Shown: positions 1 to 6,961 of the stretch, in pieces
Position numbering within the stretch: position 1 is the stretch's first letter
How the letters are laid out: each line of letters begins with the position of its first letter
DNA from: Promicromonospora thailandica
GTDB taxonomy: Bacteria > Actinomycetota > Actinomycetes > Actinomycetales > Cellulomonadaceae
Assembly (NCBI RefSeq): GCF_024171955.1
Contig: NZ_JAMTCS010000003.1
Coordinates: 248,001-312,000, forward strand
Direction of reading: 5' to 3'
DNA length: 64,000 nt
Made by a program: the position numbers and the translations under genes
The notes under the pieces: generated by a model
The model's input: only the letters and a program-made list of their open reading frames with translations
The model's database searches: none
What the model was told of the DNA's origin: nothing

Positions 1-513
1 CTCGATCAGGTGCTCGGTGGCCTTGCGGGCGCCGTCGACGTCGTTGGTGTGCACGAAGTCGCCGCCGCCGGGAGGGGCCTGACCGAGGGTGACGAACGGG
101 ATTCCGGCGTCGTGCACCTCTGCGAGCCCGGCCGGGGGGAGGCCGAACGGGGCGGCGACCATGGCGTCCACGCGGCGCGTCAGGAGCCGGTGGATGGCGC
201 TCGCCGAGCGGTCGAGACCGCTCGCGTCGGTGACGGTCAGCAGGATGTCGCGGGGGACGAGCACGTCCTGCATGCCGGCGGCGACCAGGGGGTAGAACGG
301 GTTCTCCAGGGTCGGCACGATCAGGGCGACCGTGCCGGTGCGACCGCCACGCAGCTGCGCGGCGCCGGGGTGGGCGCGGTAGCCGAGGCGCGTGATCGCG
401 GCCTCCACGCGGGCCCGCGTGGCTGCCGAGACGGGCCGGTTCCCGGTGACGACCTGCGAGACCGTGGACATGCTGACGCCCGCGGCCTCCGCCACCTCAC
501 GAATCCCGACCAT
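1..513 (-). CDS. LacI-family transcriptional regulator (3' part outside window)
   Basis: The minus-strand frame opens with ATG at 513 and runs without a stop to base 1, giving the first 171 residues. The N-terminus (VGIREVAEAAGVSMSTVSQV) is a typical LacI helix-turn-helix followed by a hinge helix. After it comes the start of a periplasmic-binding-protein-like effector domain (TVALIVPTLENPFYPLV). The ligand-binding C-terminal half lies outside the window. The gene is divergent from two ADP-ribosylglycohydrolase genes, and LacI-type palindromes lie between them, so it probably represses itself and that operon. The effector, likely a nucleoside or sugar, cannot be read from the sequence. Confidence 0.93.
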   Translation of the reverse strand, partial: MVGIREVAEAAGVSMSTVSQVVTGNRPVSAATRARVEAAITRLGYRAHPGAAQLRGGRTGTVALIVPTLENPFYPLVAAGMQDVLVPRDILLTVTDASGLDRSASAIHRLLTRRVDAMVAAPFGLPPAGLAEVHDAGIPFVTLGQAPPGGGDFVHTNDVDGARKATEHLIE

Positions 514-559
514 GCGCTCCTCGCTCCTCCGTCGTCGCAAACCCTACGCGCAAAAGGTT

Positions 560-578
560 TTGGAGTAGCATGCTCCAA
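560..578. promoter_or_regulatory. Inverted repeat upstream of the LacI gene
   Basis: TTGGAG and CTCCAA form perfect 6-bp arms around a 7-bp centre, 47 bases upstream of the LacI start. A second partial palindrome (CAAAA-GG-TTTTG) overlaps its left side. It may be a regulator site or part of the LacI gene promoter; the assignment is inferred from position only. Confidence 0.35.
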
Positions 579-660
579 GTTCACCCTGTGAGGCAAGACA
601 CAAGCGCAAAGACGTGCGCAAACATAGTGAGGCCACGCATGCTCTGCGTGCTGGTTCCAT

Positions 661-680
661 GCAAAACGTTACGTTTTCGC
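661..680. promoter_or_regulatory. LacI-type operator candidate
   Basis: The core AAAACG-TTA-CGTTTT (663-677) is a perfect inverted repeat with the A-rich outer arms and CG-containing inner arms common in LacI-family operators. It lies 42-61 bases upstream of the first ADP-ribosylglycohydrolase start, within the 208-base divergent intergenic region. The adjacent LacI regulator is the obvious candidate ligand, by inference. Confidence 0.5.
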
Positions 681-721
681 GGCGCAAGCGCTGCGAGGCG
701 GGAACCGAGATACGGAGGAGC

Positions 722-1729
722 ATGAACAACGACCGTGCGCGCGGTGCGCTGCTCGGCCTGGCGATCGGCGACGCCATGGGCGCACCGACCGAGGGCATGA
801 CGCTCCACGCGATCCGGGAGCGGTGGGGCCGGGTGCGCGGTTTCGTGGACCCCGAGGCGGCCGGCACCGACGACACGGAGTACGCCGTGCTGTGCGCCCG
901 CGGCGTGCTGCGCGGGGGAGCGGACCTCACCTCCCGGGTCGTCGCCGACACCTGGCTGGAGGCCCTGCGCGCGCAGCGGACCGGGTTCAACCGGGCCGGC
1001 TTCAGCGAGATGATCGCCCTCGCCAACCTGCACTCCGGCATGGAGCCGCCCGCCAGCGGGCAGCGCAACGCCGAGACCTGGAGCGACGGCGCCGCCATGC
1101 GCGTCGCCCCCATCGGTGTCTTCGCCGCGGGCGACCCCGGGCTCGCCGCCCGGATGGCGCGCGCCGACGCCGAGGTCAGCCACTCGCGCGACGGCGTCTG
1201 GTGCGCCCAGGCGATCGCCGCCGGGGTCGCCGTCGCCATGGTGTCGGACGACGTCGAACCCGTCCTCGACGCCATGCTCGCCGCCCTGCCGGCCGACTCC
1301 TGGTCGGCCCGCACGGCCCGCCGGGCGCTCGACATCGCGGCCCGGGCCGGCACGCCCGAGCAGGCCGAGGAGGACCTCTTCGAGGCCATCCCCCTGCGGC
1401 ACTACATGTGGGCCGACGTCGCCCCCGAGGCCGTCGCGCTGGCCATCGGCCTGCTCCGGGCCACCGACGGCACGCCCGCCGTCATCGAGTCCGGGGTCAA
1501 CATCGGCCGCGACTCCGACACCATCGCCGCGATGGCCGGCGCCGTCGCCGGGGCCCTGCACGGCGTGAGCGCGTTCGACCCGGACGTCGTCGCGCAGGTG
1601 CGCACCGTGACCGGGCAGTGCATCCAGGCCACCGCGGGCACCGACCTGGTCGACCTGGCGGACGCCCTCGTCGACGAGGCCGACCGGGCCGCCGCCGTCG
1701 CACGTCCCACCGAGGAGACCCGAGCATGA
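722..1729 (+). CDS. ADP-ribosylglycohydrolase family protein, intact metal site
   Basis: This 335-residue protein belongs to the ADP-ribosylglycohydrolase (DraG-like) family, which removes ADP-ribose from proteins or small molecules with two Mg2+ ions. The family marks are present: GALLGLAIGDAMGAP near residues 8-22, TDDTE at 49-53 and RDSDT near 262-266, which supply the metal-binding Asp and Thr side chains. The start at 722 is chosen over upstream ATGs because GGAGGAG sits directly before it. The stop overlaps the next start (ATGA), so the two paralogues are co-translated. Divergence from a LacI regulator suggests a role in nucleoside or ADP-ribose catabolism rather than signalling; that is inference. 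Confidence 0.88.
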   Translation: MNNDRARGALLGLAIGDAMGAPTEGMTLHAIRERWGRVRGFVDPEAAGTDDTEYAVLCARGVLRGGADLTSRVVADTWLEALRAQRTGFNRAGFSEMIALANLHSGMEPPASGQRNAETWSDGAAMRVAPIGVFAAGDPGLAARMARADAEVSHSRDGVWCAQAIAAGVAVAMVSDDVEPVLDAMLAALPADSWSARTARRALDIAARAGTPEQAEEDLFEAIPLRHYMWADVAPEAVALAIGLLRATDGTPAVIESGVNIGRDSDTIAAMAGAVAGALHGVSAFDPDVVAQVRTVTGQCIQATAGTDLVDLADALVDEADRAAAVARPTEETRA

Positions 1730-2736
1730 CCGACCGCCTCGACCGCGCCGTCGGCGCCGTGCACGGCCTCGCGCTGGGCGACGCCCTCGGCGCGCCCGCC
1801 AGCGAGCACCGGACCGTCCGCGACCCCTGGGTGCGGCAGATGCTGCGCAAGGGCCCGCTGGAGCTCGACGAGTCCCGCGTGCTGCGCCCCGTGGTCCCCT
1901 TCGTGCTCTCCGCGATCGGCGCTCCCACGCTCGTGCCGACCGACGACGCCGAGACCTTCGCCGTCGCCGCGCGGGTGCTCCTGGAGGCCCCGGGCCGGGA
2001 CGCGGACAGCCTGTTCGACACCTGGCGTGGCCTGCTCGACACTCCCGACACGTGGGTGAGCGCCGCGCAGCGCTCCGCCCTGATCAACGCGGCGAACGGG
2101 CTGCGCCCGCCCCACACCGGGGCCGACAACCCGGCGTTCTACGACGACTCCGCGCTGCCCGGCGCGCTGGCGGTGGCGATCGCCACCGCCGACCCCGGCG
2201 AGGCGGCCGCGCTCGCGCGCGGCTACGCCGGCCTGACCCACGACGGTACGGGGGTGCACGCGGCCGCGGCCTTCGCGCGCGTGGTCGCCCACCTGCTGGC
2301 GGGGGCCGAGCTGCGGCCCGCGCTCGAGGCCGGCGCGGAGGACGTCGCCGCCGACGGCTGGCTCGCCGACAACGTGCGTGACGCGTTCCGGGTCGTCGAC
2401 GAGGCGCGCACGCCCTTCGCCGCGCTGCCCGCGCTGGTGGCGCGGTTCGCGCCGCGCACCTACAGCCACCCGGGCACCGTCGCGGAGACGCTGCCGCTCG
2501 CGCTCGCGGTCACCGCGCTGACCGGCGGCGACCACGAGGCGGCCCTGCCCCTGGCCCTGTCGGTCACCCGCCACCAGGACAGCCTGCCCGCCCTCGTGGG
2601 CGCGCTGTGCGGGGCGGCGGGCAGCGCGCCGGACGCCGGCGCCGTGGACGTGGACGTGCTGCAGGGGGTCACGGTGCCGGCCGTCGCCGGGCGGTCGCTC
2701 GCGGAGCTGGCCGGGGCGCTCGTCACGAGCCGGTAG
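1726..2736 (+). CDS. ADP-ribosylglycohydrolase paralogue with altered metal motifs
   Basis: This 336-residue protein shares the N-terminal family signature (GLALGDALGAPASEH) with its upstream neighbour, whose stop codon it overlaps by ATGA. The metal-binding motifs are changed: TDDTE of the paralogue is TDDAE here (about residue 72), and RDSDT is RHQDS (near 281-285), so the first Asp of the DxDT pair is gone. The chain is otherwise full length with no frameshift. It may be a divergent enzyme, or a catalytically weak partner of the first protein. The substrate is unknown. Confidence 0.82.
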   Translation: MTDRLDRAVGAVHGLALGDALGAPASEHRTVRDPWVRQMLRKGPLELDESRVLRPVVPFVLSAIGAPTLVPTDDAETFAVAARVLLEAPGRDADSLFDTWRGLLDTPDTWVSAAQRSALINAANGLRPPHTGADNPAFYDDSALPGALAVAIATADPGEAAALARGYAGLTHDGTGVHAAAAFARVVAHLLAGAELRPALEAGAEDVAADGWLADNVRDAFRVVDEARTPFAALPALVARFAPRTYSHPGTVAETLPLALAVTALTGGDHEAALPLALSVTRHQDSLPALVGALCGAAGSAPDAGAVDVDVLQGVTVPAVAGRSLAELAGALVTSR

Positions 2737-2755
2737 CGCGCCCGCGGTCCCGGGC

Positions 2756-3667
2756 TCAGCCCGCGTCGGCGCCGTCCACGTCGGCGCCGTCCGCGTCGAC
2801 CCGTCGGAGGAACGGCAGCAGTGCGGCCGCCAGCTCGGCGGGCGCCTCGAGGGCCGCGTAGTGGCCCACGCCGTCGAGCTGTGCCGTCGCCACCGGTCCT
2901 GCGGCGACCTGTGCCAGGGTGTCGGCCGTGAACGGCCCGCCGCCCGCGCCGACGGCCAGCACGGGCACGCTGACGGGGTGCCCGGTCAGCAGCGTGCGCA
3001 GCTCGTCGCCCTCCGTGAGCACCGAGCGGTACAGTCCTGCCGCGCCGCGCCAGGCGCCGGGTCGTGCGTAGGTACGGGACAGCTCGGTGAGGTCGGCGTC
3101 CGTCACCGCGTCCGGCGTCGCCGTCAGGCCGCGGAACGTCGCCTCGAGGAAGGCGCGCTCGCGGCCCGCGAGGAGCAGCTCGGGCACGCCGGGGGTCGCG
3201 AGCGCGCCGATGTGCCAGGAGCCGCCGCGCGTCACGTCGGCGAGGGCCTCCAGGCCGTACCCGGCCAGGCCCATCTCGACCGCGGTGAGGCTCAGCACGT
3301 CCTCGGGGTGCGCGGTGACCAGGCGCAGCGCGGCGGCCCCCGCGACGTCCTGCGCCACGAGGTGCACGGGGCCGAGGCCGAGGTGCGCGATGAGGCCGTG
3401 CAGGTCGTCGGCCGCGACGGTGCTGCTGTGGTCGTCGGCGGCCGGGCTGGAGTCGCCGAAGCCGCGCAGGTCCACCGCGACGACGCGGTGGGCCGCCGCC
3501 AGGTGGGGCAGGAGACGGTGGAAGGCCCACCAGGTCTCCGGGAAGCCGTGCACGAGCAGGACCGGCGAGCCGGTCGTCCCTGCGGTGACGTGGTGCAGGT
3601 CGGCACCGTTCACGTGCGCGACGTGGTGAGCGGTCTCGACGGCGGTCGGTTCTGCCGTGGCGGGCAT
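2756..3667 (-). CDS. Alpha/beta hydrolase, epoxide hydrolase-like
   Basis: This 303-residue protein has the alpha/beta-hydrolase fold marks HGFPETW (residues 40-46, the oxyanion-hole HGxP of epoxide hydrolases) and a nucleophile elbow AQDVAG with Asp107 instead of Ser. A late GHY places the catalytic His near 269. An Asp nucleophile with HGxP is typical of epoxide hydrolases and haloalkane dehalogenases. The start is ATG at 3667 after GAGGAGAC. The acidic, repeated C-terminal tail (DADGADVDGADAG) is probably disordered. It is divergent from a MarR regulator with a palindrome between them, so it is probably repressed by that regulator and induced by a small xenobiotic or signal. The substrate is unknown. 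Confidence 0.85.
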   Translation of the reverse strand: MPATAEPTAVETAHHVAHVNGADLHHVTAGTTGSPVLLVHGFPETWWAFHRLLPHLAAAHRVVAVDLRGFGDSSPAADDHSSTVAADDLHGLIAHLGLGPVHLVAQDVAGAAALRLVTAHPEDVLSLTAVEMGLAGYGLEALADVTRGGSWHIGALATPGVPELLLAGRERAFLEATFRGLTATPDAVTDADLTELSRTYARPGAWRGAAGLYRSVLTEGDELRTLLTGHPVSVPVLAVGAGGGPFTADTLAQVAAGPVATAQLDGVGHYAALEAPAELAAALLPFLRRVDADGADVDGADAG

Positions 3668-3695
3668 CGGGGTCTCCTCAGAATGGTCAACTCGG

Positions 3696-3715
3696 TTGTC
3701 TATCACAATAGACAA
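3696..3715. promoter_or_regulatory. MarR operator candidate
   Basis: TTGTCTAT and ATAGACAA form perfect 8-bp arms around CACA in the 84-base gap between the hydrolase and marR genes. A further half site (GGTTGTC) follows at 3719. A perfect, AT-rich 20-bp palindrome in such GC-rich DNA, placed between a MarR regulator and its divergent neighbour, is the expected form of a MarR autoregulatory operator. Confidence 0.72.
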
Positions 3716-3739
3716 TCTGGTTGTCGAAATCAACGCCCG

Positions 3740-3745
3740 TATCCT
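3740..3745 (+). promoter_or_regulatory. -10 hexamer of marR, probably leaderless
   Basis: TATCCT ends seven bases before the marR ATG at 3752 and no Shine-Dalgarno sequence is present. That spacing puts the transcription start at or next to the ATG, as in many leaderless actinobacterial genes. The upstream palindrome would cover the -35 region. Confidence 0.5.
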
Positions 3746-3751
3746 GGCCGC

Positions 3752-4216
3752 ATGACACGCTCGGGTGCCGACCTCGCGCTGCTGCTCCTGGGCGGCTACC
3801 GGACGCTCGTCGAGTCGGTGGTCGCCGAGCTCGCCGCACGCGGGCACGACGACGTCCGCCCGGTGCACGACTTCGCCATGCGGGCGATCGCGTCCGGGGC
3901 GGACAACGCGTCGGAGCTCGGGCGCCGCCTCGCGGTCTCCAAGCAGGCGGCCGCGAAGACCATCGCGGTGCTCCTGGAGCGCGGCTACGTGCGGCGCGGC
4001 ACCGACCCGGACGACGCGCGGCGCAAGCGGATCGAGGTGACCCCCCTCGGCTGGGAGGTCATGCACCAGGGCGAGGCGGCGTTCGACGAGCTGCGCGCCC
4101 AGTGGGCCCGGCGTATCGGCGCCGACGAGCTCGCGGCGCTCGAGCGGCAGCTCGCCGTCCTGGTGGGCGACGACGCCGTGCGCCCGGAGGCCGCGGGGCC
4201 GGCCGCGCACGACTGA
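3752..4216 (+). CDS. MarR-family transcriptional regulator
   Basis: This 154-residue protein has a winged-helix domain with the MarR recognition and wing pattern: AMRAIASGADNASELGRRLA (helix-turn-helix), then VSKQAAAKTIAVLLERGYV, then the wing TDPDDARRKRIEVTPLG. It is likely a dimeric repressor whose ligand releases DNA. It faces the epoxide-hydrolase-like gene across a perfect palindrome, so that gene and its own are the likely targets. The ATG at 3752 has no ribosome binding site but a -10-like TATCCT just upstream. The C-terminal PEAAGPAAHD tail is unstructured in appearance. Confidence 0.9.
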   Translation: MTRSGADLALLLLGGYRTLVESVVAELAARGHDDVRPVHDFAMRAIASGADNASELGRRLAVSKQAAAKTIAVLLERGYVRRGTDPDDARRKRIEVTPLGWEVMHQGEAAFDELRAQWARRIGADELAALERQLAVLVGDDAVRPEAAGPAAHD

Positions 4217-4239
4217 CGCGCAGGACTGAGCGGGGATGT

Positions 4240-4716
4240 TCAGCCCGCGGGCGGCGGGGGGCCGGCCGGCACGGGCTCCTCGAAGACGAGGAGCGTGTGC
4301 GTGTTGAGGATGCCCTCCATGCCCTGGATCTGGTCGAGGATCAGGTGGCGCAGGTCGGCGTTGTCGCGGGCGCGCACGAGCAGGATGAGGTCGAACTCGC
4401 CGCCGACCAGCCCGATGTGCTCGATGCCGCGCAGGGTGCGCAGGTTCTCGCGGACCGAGCGCCACTCGGCCTGCTTCAGGTTGACCGTCACGTAGGCCGA
4501 CGTGCCCAGGCCGGACAGCACGGGGTCGATGTCGGCGCGGTAGCCGCGGATCACCCCGGTGGACTCCAGCCGCTGCACGCGGGCGTACGCGTTGGCGCGC
4601 GAGATGTGCAGCTTCTCGGCCAGCGCGCGCATCGACATCCGGCCGTCCTGGCGCAGCTCGGCGACGATGCGCTGGTCGACGTCGTCGAGGCCCGGTGCCA
4701 TGTGTCTCGTGGTCAC
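4240..4716 (-). CDS. Lrp/AsnC-family regulator (BkdR-like)
   Basis: This 158-residue protein has an N-terminal AsnC helix-turn-helix (LDDVDQRIVAELRQDGRMSM, then RALAEKLHISRANAYARVQR) and a C-terminal RAM/AsnC ligand-sensing domain (VGGEFDLILLVRARDNADLR). GTG at 4716 is preceded by AGGGAGGG; ATG at 4701 is the alternative start. It is divergent from the E1 alpha gene of a 2-oxo-acid dehydrogenase operon, the usual place for BkdR-like regulators that sense branched-chain amino acids. Control of that operon is inferred from position and family; I cannot point to a clear operator. Confidence 0.92.
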   Translation of the reverse strand: MTTRHMAPGLDDVDQRIVAELRQDGRMSMRALAEKLHISRANAYARVQRLESTGVIRGYRADIDPVLSGLGTSAYVTVNLKQAEWRSVRENLRTLRGIEHIGLVGGEFDLILLVRARDNADLRHLILDQIQGMEGILNTHTLLVFEEPVPAGPPPPAG

Positions 4717-4832
4717 GCTCCACGCCCTCCCTGTGCTGGACGTTTGGATCGCATTACCGGCGCTAAGCCGGACACCCTCTCGGATCCGCGCCGTTGGTAG
4801 AATCCGGATAGAGGCTTGACCAGTATATCTAC

Positions 4833-5948
4833 ATGACGAGTGACGCAGATCGCATGATGCCGTCGACGGAGCCGGTCATGCTGCTCGACCCCGACGGCCG
4901 CCCGACGGCCGCCGGGGCGCTGCCCCCGGTCGAGGACCTGGTGCGCGGGTACGCGGGCATGGTCGTGGCCCGCCGCTTCAACGAGCAGGCCTCCGCGCTG
5001 GTGCGGCAGGGCAGGCTGGCCGTCTACCCCTCCTCCTCGGGCCAGGAGGCCTGCCAGGTCGCCGCGGCGCACGTGCTGGCCGACGGCGACTGGATCTTCC
5101 CGACCTATCGCGACACCGCGGCGGTGGTGGCCCGCGGCGTCGACCCGGTCGAGACCCTGGTGCTGCTCAAGGGCGACTGGCACTCCGGCTACGACCCGTA
5201 CGACCGGCACGTCGCACCCCTGACGACACCGCTCGCGACGCAGCTGCCGCACGCCGCCGGCGTGGCCCACGCGGCACGCCTGCGCGGCGAGCCCACCGTG
5301 GTGCTGGCGCTGTGCGGCGACGGTGCCACCAGCGAGGGCGACTTCCACGAGGCGCTGAACTTCGCGGCGGTCTTCCGGGCGCCCGTCGTGTTCCTCGTGC
5401 AGAACAACCGCTACGCCATCTCGGTGCCCCTGTCCCGGCAGACGGCCGCGCCGTCGCTGGCCCACAAGGGCGTGGGGTACGGCGTGCCGGGCGAGCAGGT
5501 GGACGGCAACGACCTCGCCGCGCTCCTGACCGTGCTGTCCGGGGCGGTGGCCCGGGCGCGGGCGGGCGAGGGGCCGCAGCTCGTCGAGGCCCACACCTAC
5601 CGCATGCAGGCGCACACCAACGCGGACGACGCGACGCGGTACCGCAGCGACGAGGAGGTCGCGGCCTGGGTGGCCCGGGACCCGCTGGTGCGGCTGGAGG
5701 CCTACCTGCGGGCCGAGGGCGCCCTCGACGACGCCCGCGCCGCCACGATCGCCGCCGACGCCGAGGACGTGGCGCGGCGCACGCGGGACGGGATCAACGA
5801 GGACGTCGAGCCCGACCCCGAGGACCTGTTCCGCCACGTCTACTCGCGGCCCACGCCGCAGCTCGTCGAACAGCTCGCCATGGTCCGGGACGAGCTGGCG
5901 CGGGACGCGCTGGCCGCTGCCCCCACACGTCAGGAGGCCGGCCGATGA
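4833..5948 (+). CDS. 2-oxo-acid dehydrogenase E1 component, alpha subunit
   Basis: This 371-residue protein is the thiamine-diphosphate-binding alpha chain of a pyruvate or branched-chain 2-oxo-acid dehydrogenase. The ThDP motif starts with GDGATSEGDFHEALNF near residue 162 and ends in QNN at 190-192. YPSSSGQEA and IFPTYRD are further family marks. It overlaps the E1 beta gene by ATGA. ATG at 4833 follows an AT-rich stretch with no clear ribosome binding site; ATG at 4854 is possible. A -10-like TAGAAT lies at 4798-4803. The divergent Lrp regulator favours a branched-chain substrate, but pyruvate cannot be excluded. Confidence 0.9.
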   Translation: MTSDADRMMPSTEPVMLLDPDGRPTAAGALPPVEDLVRGYAGMVVARRFNEQASALVRQGRLAVYPSSSGQEACQVAAAHVLADGDWIFPTYRDTAAVVARGVDPVETLVLLKGDWHSGYDPYDRHVAPLTTPLATQLPHAAGVAHAARLRGEPTVVLALCGDGATSEGDFHEALNFAAVFRAPVVFLVQNNRYAISVPLSRQTAAPSLAHKGVGYGVPGEQVDGNDLAALLTVLSGAVARARAGEGPQLVEAHTYRMQAHTNADDATRYRSDEEVAAWVARDPLVRLEAYLRAEGALDDARAATIAADAEDVARRTRDGINEDVEPDPEDLFRHVYSRPTPQLVEQLAMVRDELARDALAAAPTRQEAGR

Positions 5949-6961
5949 CCGCCACCACCGCTCCGACCGCCGCCACCGTGGCGCCCGAGACGCTCAGTAC
6001 GGCGCAGGCGATCAACCGGGCCCTGCGCGACGCCCTGGCCGAGGACCCGACGGTGCTCGTGCTCGGCGAGGACGTCGGGGCGCTCGGCGGCGTCTTCCGG
6101 GTCACCGACGGGCTCACGGCAGAGTTCGGCGAGGACCGCTGCTTCGACACGCCGCTCGCGGAGGCGGGCATCGCGGGGTTCGCTGTCGGCCTGGCCATGA
6201 ACGGCATGCGGCCCGTGATCGAGATGCAGTTCGACGCGTTCGCGTACCCGGCCTTCGAGCAGATCGTCAGCCACATCGCCAAGATGCGGAACCGGACGCG
6301 GGGCCGGGTCGAGCTGCCCCTGGTCATCCGCGTGCCGTACGCGGGCGGCATCGGCGGGGTCGAGCACCACTGCGACTCGTCCGAGGCCTACTACGCGCAC
6401 ACGCCCGGCCTGCACGTCGTCGCGCCGTCGACGCCCGCGGACGCGTACGCGCTGCTGCGGGAGGCGATCGCCTCGCCCGACCCCGTCGTCTTCCTCGAGC
6501 CGAAGAAGCTGTACTGGGCCAAGGGCGAGATGGACCGGGGGCCCGTGCCCGGGATCGGCACCGCCGTCGTCCGCCGCCAGGGCACCGACGCCACGCTCAT
6601 CGCGTACGGGCCCTCCGTGCCCGTGGCCCTGGAGGCGGCCGAGGTCGCCGCGCGCGACGGGCGCAGCCTGCAGGTCGTCGACCTGCGCTCGCTCGTTCCG
6701 TACGACGACGCCGGGGTGTGCGCCGCCGTCGAGTCCACCGGCCGCGCCGTCGTCGTCGCGGAGGCCAGCGGGTTCGCCGGGTTCGCCGCCGAGGTCGCCG
6801 CGCGGGTGGGCGAACGCTGCTTCCACTCCCTGGCGGCGCCCGTGCGGCGCGTCACCGGCCTCGACATCCCGTACCCGCCGCCGAAGCTGGAGCACCTCCA
6901 GCTGCCCTCCGTCGACCGGATCCTGGACGCCGTGGACGACCTGCAGTGGGAGGACGCATGA
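5945..6961 (+). CDS. 2-oxo-acid dehydrogenase E1 component, beta subunit
   Basis: This 338-residue protein is the transketolase-like beta chain that completes the E1 active site. The pyrimidine-binding part has LGEDVGALGGVFRVT and DTPLAEAGIAGFAVGLA. VEHHCDSSEAYYAHTPGL and FLEPKKLYW follow, then a C-terminal transketolase domain. Both junctions overlap by ATGA (with E1 alpha at 5945-5948 and E2 at 6958-6961), so the three subunits are translationally coupled. Residues 1-18 form a Thr/Ala-rich lead not typical of the family. Confidence 0.93.
   Translation: MTATTAPTAATVAPETLSTAQAINRALRDALAEDPTVLVLGEDVGALGGVFRVTDGLTAEFGEDRCFDTPLAEAGIAGFAVGLAMNGMRPVIEMQFDAFAYPAFEQIVSHIAKMRNRTRGRVELPLVIRVPYAGGIGGVEHHCDSSEAYYAHTPGLHVVAPSTPADAYALLREAIASPDPVVFLEPKKLYWAKGEMDRGPVPGIGTAVVRRQGTDATLIAYGPSVPVALEAAEVAARDGRSLQVVDLRSLVPYDDAGVCAAVESTGRAVVVAEASGFAGFAAEVAARVGERCFHSLAAPVRRVTGLDIPYPPPKLEHLQLPSVDRILDAVDDLQWEDA

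Noticed and set aside
4815-4830. TTGACC and TATATCT as a promoter for the E1 alpha gene
   Set aside because: The two hexamers are only about three bases apart; they cannot be a -35/-10 pair. TAGAAT at 4798 is a better -10 but lacks a good -35.
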